Assembly (NCBI RefSeq): GCF_000526515.1
Contig: NZ_JAGF01000001.1
Location: 2,232,001 to 2,296,000, forward strand
Reading direction: 5' to 3'
Length of the DNA: 64,000 nt
Source: Cellulomonas sp. KRMCY2
Lineage (GTDB): Bacteria > Actinomycetota > Actinomycetes > Actinomycetales > Cellulomonadaceae
Part shown: in pieces, positions 62,400 through 64,000 of the stretch
How positions within the stretch are numbered: the stretch's first letter is position 1
How the letters are laid out: each line of letters opens with the position of its first letter
Made by a program: the position numbers and the translations under genes
The notes under the pieces: generated by a model
The model's input: only the letters and a program-made list of their open reading frames with translations
The model's database searches: none
What the model was told of the DNA's origin: nothing

Positions 62400-63416
62400 G
62401 TGACCTCCGCCCATTCCGGGGCGCGGAGCCCGGCGCGGGCCCGACCCCGGACCCCACCGCGCCATGGCACAGGTCGGCGCTCGTGGCGCCCGCCGCGTGC
62501 GCCGGGACAGCGGTTCGGTCCGCTGGCGCTCGCCGCCGGGGTCGCCGTCGGCCTGGCGGGCGGCGTCGTGACCGGGACCGCGATCGAGCGTTCGGGGGTC
62601 GAGGCGACGGTCGCGGCGGCCGGGGTGTCCGTGTCCCGGCCGGACGAGGGCCTGCCCGGCCGGGGCGCCTTCGAACGGGTCGTCGGCGGCGTCGGTGCTG
62701 CTGCCGAGGTGCCGTCCGACGGGTCGCCCACGCTGGTGGACAGCGTGCTCGTGGACAGCAGGGCGGACCAGGTCGGCCCGCCGTCGGCCGCGACCCCTGC
62801 CGTACCGGTGGCCATCGATCCGTCGGCGCTCGACGCGGCGGGCCTGACGTTCGCCGACCGCGAGGCCGGTCTGCTGTCGACAGTCGTTCCGGACGGGCTC
62901 AGCGGCGAGCTCGTCGTCGTGCCGGGCAGCGAACCGGCGCCGGCGCCCGAGCGCGCCGTGCGGACGGTCCGGGTCGAGGTCGAGGCGGGACTCGACGTTG
63001 ACGGTGAGATGTTCGCGCGGACGGTGATGGCGACCCTCAACGACCCGCGCGGCTGGGGCGCCGACGGCTCGGTGAGCTTCGCGCGGACCGACGGCGACGC
63101 CGACCTCCGGGTCGTCCTGGCCTCGCCGGGCACGGTCGACGACCTGTGCGCACCGCTGAGCACTGTCGGCGAGTACTCGTGCGGCAGCGACGGGGCTGCG
63201 GTCATCAACGACAAGCGCTGGGTCTTCACGACGCCCGACTTCGCCGACAAGACCCTGTACCGCCAGTACGTGATCAATCACGAGGTCGGTCACCTGCTCG
63301 GCCACGGGCACCTCGAGTGCCCGGGTCCCGGTGAGGTCGCGCCGCTGATGCAGCAGCAGACGGTCGGGGTCGCGCCGTGCATCGCGAACGGGTGGCCGTT
63401 CCCGGACGCCGCCTGA
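62400..63416 (+). CDS. DUF3152 secreted metallopeptidase-like protein
   Basis: 338 residues. A basic N-terminus of about 40 residues precedes one hydrophobic helix (LALAAGVAVGLAGGVV), an uncleaved anchor or signal. The C-terminal 180 residues are the DUF3152 domain with VINHEVGHLLGHGHLECPG, an HExxHxxGxxH metzincin-like zinc motif, and cysteines likely disulfide-bonded (DDLCAPL, YSCGS, LECPG, APCIANG). Surface or extracytoplasmic peptidase activity is predicted but unproven. GTG start; a better upstream signal is not seen. Confidence 0.85.
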   Translation: MTSAHSGARSPARARPRTPPRHGTGRRSWRPPRAPGQRFGPLALAAGVAVGLAGGVVTGTAIERSGVEATVAAAGVSVSRPDEGLPGRGAFERVVGGVGAAAEVPSDGSPTLVDSVLVDSRADQVGPPSAATPAVPVAIDPSALDAAGLTFADREAGLLSTVVPDGLSGELVVVPGSEPAPAPERAVRTVRVEVEAGLDVDGEMFARTVMATLNDPRGWGADGSVSFARTDGDADLRVVLASPGTVDDLCAPLSTVGEYSCGSDGAAVINDKRWVFTTPDFADKTLYRQYVINHEVGHLLGHGHLECPGPGEVAPLMQQQTVGVAPCIANGWPFPDAA

Positions 63417-63514
63417 CGCGAGGTGCGGCGCCGCCGCCCGTGTGAGCGCCGCCCGTCCCAGAGCCGCCCCGTGTCGGCGCCGCCGGTGTCAGCGCTGTGT
63501 GATGGGATCTGCGC

Positions 63515-64000
63515 GTGCCGTTGACCCTCCGCTCTCCCGCGCCACCGGCCGCGTGGCCGGTGCCGGACGACGACCAGCGGCGGGTCCTGGAGCACCGCGG
63601 GCCGGCCCTCCTCGTGCTCGGGCCGGCAGGCAGTGGTCGGACGACGACGGCGCTCGCGGTCGTCGCCGATCGCATCGACAGCGGAGAGGTCCGGCCGCAG
63701 GACGTCCTGCTGCTCGCGCCGACCCGTCGCGCGGCAGCCCGGCTGCGTGACGCGCTCTCGGCCAGGCTGCTCCGGACGACCGGCGTGCCGATCGTCAGGA
63801 CACCCGCCGCCGCGGCGTTCTCGGTGCTCCGGGCGCGTGACGCACTGCTCGGCGACCCGGCGCCGACCCTGATCAGCGGTCCCGAGCAGGACCTCGTCCT
63901 GGCCGAGCTCCTGGCGGGCCACGCCGAGGCCCAGGGCGTCGACATCGCGTGGCCGCCCCGCGTGCCTGCGCAGGCGCTGGGCCTGCGGGCCTTCCGCGAC
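63515..64000 (+). CDS. UvrD/RecB-like helicase-nuclease subunit, N-terminal part (AdnA-like)
   Basis: 162 residues visible; the gene runs off the window. The segment ALLVLGPAGSGRTTTALAVVADRI is the SF1 helicase Walker A region, followed by VLLLAPTRRAAARLRDALS (motif Ia-like) and RTPAAAAFSVLRAR. The Walker A lysine is replaced by arginine (GSGRT for GSGKT). Position after DUF3152 matches the adnA place in mycobacterial-type gene order, where AdnA pairs with AdnB for double-strand break resection. GTG start is six bases after TGGGAT. Confidence 0.75.
   Translation, partial: MPLTLRSPAPPAAWPVPDDDQRRVLEHRGPALLVLGPAGSGRTTTALAVVADRIDSGEVRPQDVLLLAPTRRAAARLRDALSARLLRTTGVPIVRTPAAAAFSVLRARDALLGDPAPTLISGPEQDLVLAELLAGHAEAQGVDIAWPPRVPAQALGLRAFRD

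Overview
The window is a 64 kb chromosomal segment of a very GC-rich actinobacterium, most likely a Micrococcales member near Cellulomonadaceae. Supporting signs are strong G/C bias at third codon positions, frequent GTG starts, actinobacteria-restricted families (DUF3107, DUF3152, DUF6350, DUF3017, a mycothiol-dependent maleylpyruvate-isomerase-type protein, an AdnA-like helicase), and gene order familiar from actinobacterial chromosomes (sucC-sucD-DUF6350-purN-purH; icd-mdh; rhlE-ferritin-like-DUF3107-TetR-DUF3152-helicase). I saw no rRNA, tRNA, insertion sequence, prophage or CRISPR array. Assignments rest on reading the sequence and motifs; no database search was run.

Layout. 1-3.5 kb: 3' end of pcrA and a leftward four-gene operon of type VII secretion substrate-like proteins. 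3.6-18.1 kb: central metabolism (sucCD, purN, purH, icd, mdh) with a TetR/NAD-epimerase pair, a ferredoxin-reductase-like flavoprotein and an aquaporin. 18.2-33.3 kb: carbohydrate use, namely a 1,939-residue secreted amylopullulanase, a glucose-type ABC importer, a ROK repressor and a xylose-type ABC importer. 33.4-38.4 kb: one-carbon genes (purU, glyA, folD) and exonuclease III. 38.5-45.6 kb: an MFS exporter with its ArsR repressor, a MacB-like ABC system and an orphan lipoprotein. 46-49.3 kb: a DeoR-galT-galK galactose operon. 49.3-58.4 kb: Mrp, membrane and stress proteins, an SPFH protein, aminopeptidase P, a PHP phosphoesterase and MarC. 58.5-64 kb: DEAD-box helicase, ferritin-like protein, DUF3107, TetR, DUF3152 and the start of an AdnA-like helicase.

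How it fits together. PurN, PurH, GlyA, FolD and PurU make, use or drain 10-formyl- and methylene-tetrahydrofolate. purH and the glyA-folD operon each carry a ZTP riboswitch, so both answer to the purine intermediate that accumulates when 10-formyl-THF is short. sucCD and icd-mdh share a palindrome-like element that suggests a common TCA-cycle regulator. The amylopullulanase, the two sugar importers and the ROK repressor form a starch/sugar block with matching operator half-sites.

Two patterns run through the whole window. First, short tandem duplications of unrelated sequence sit at most convergent gene junctions, often with a stop codon inside the repeat. Second, many genes show a -10-like hexamer exactly six or seven bases before the start codon, which predicts leaderless mRNAs and was used to choose starts.
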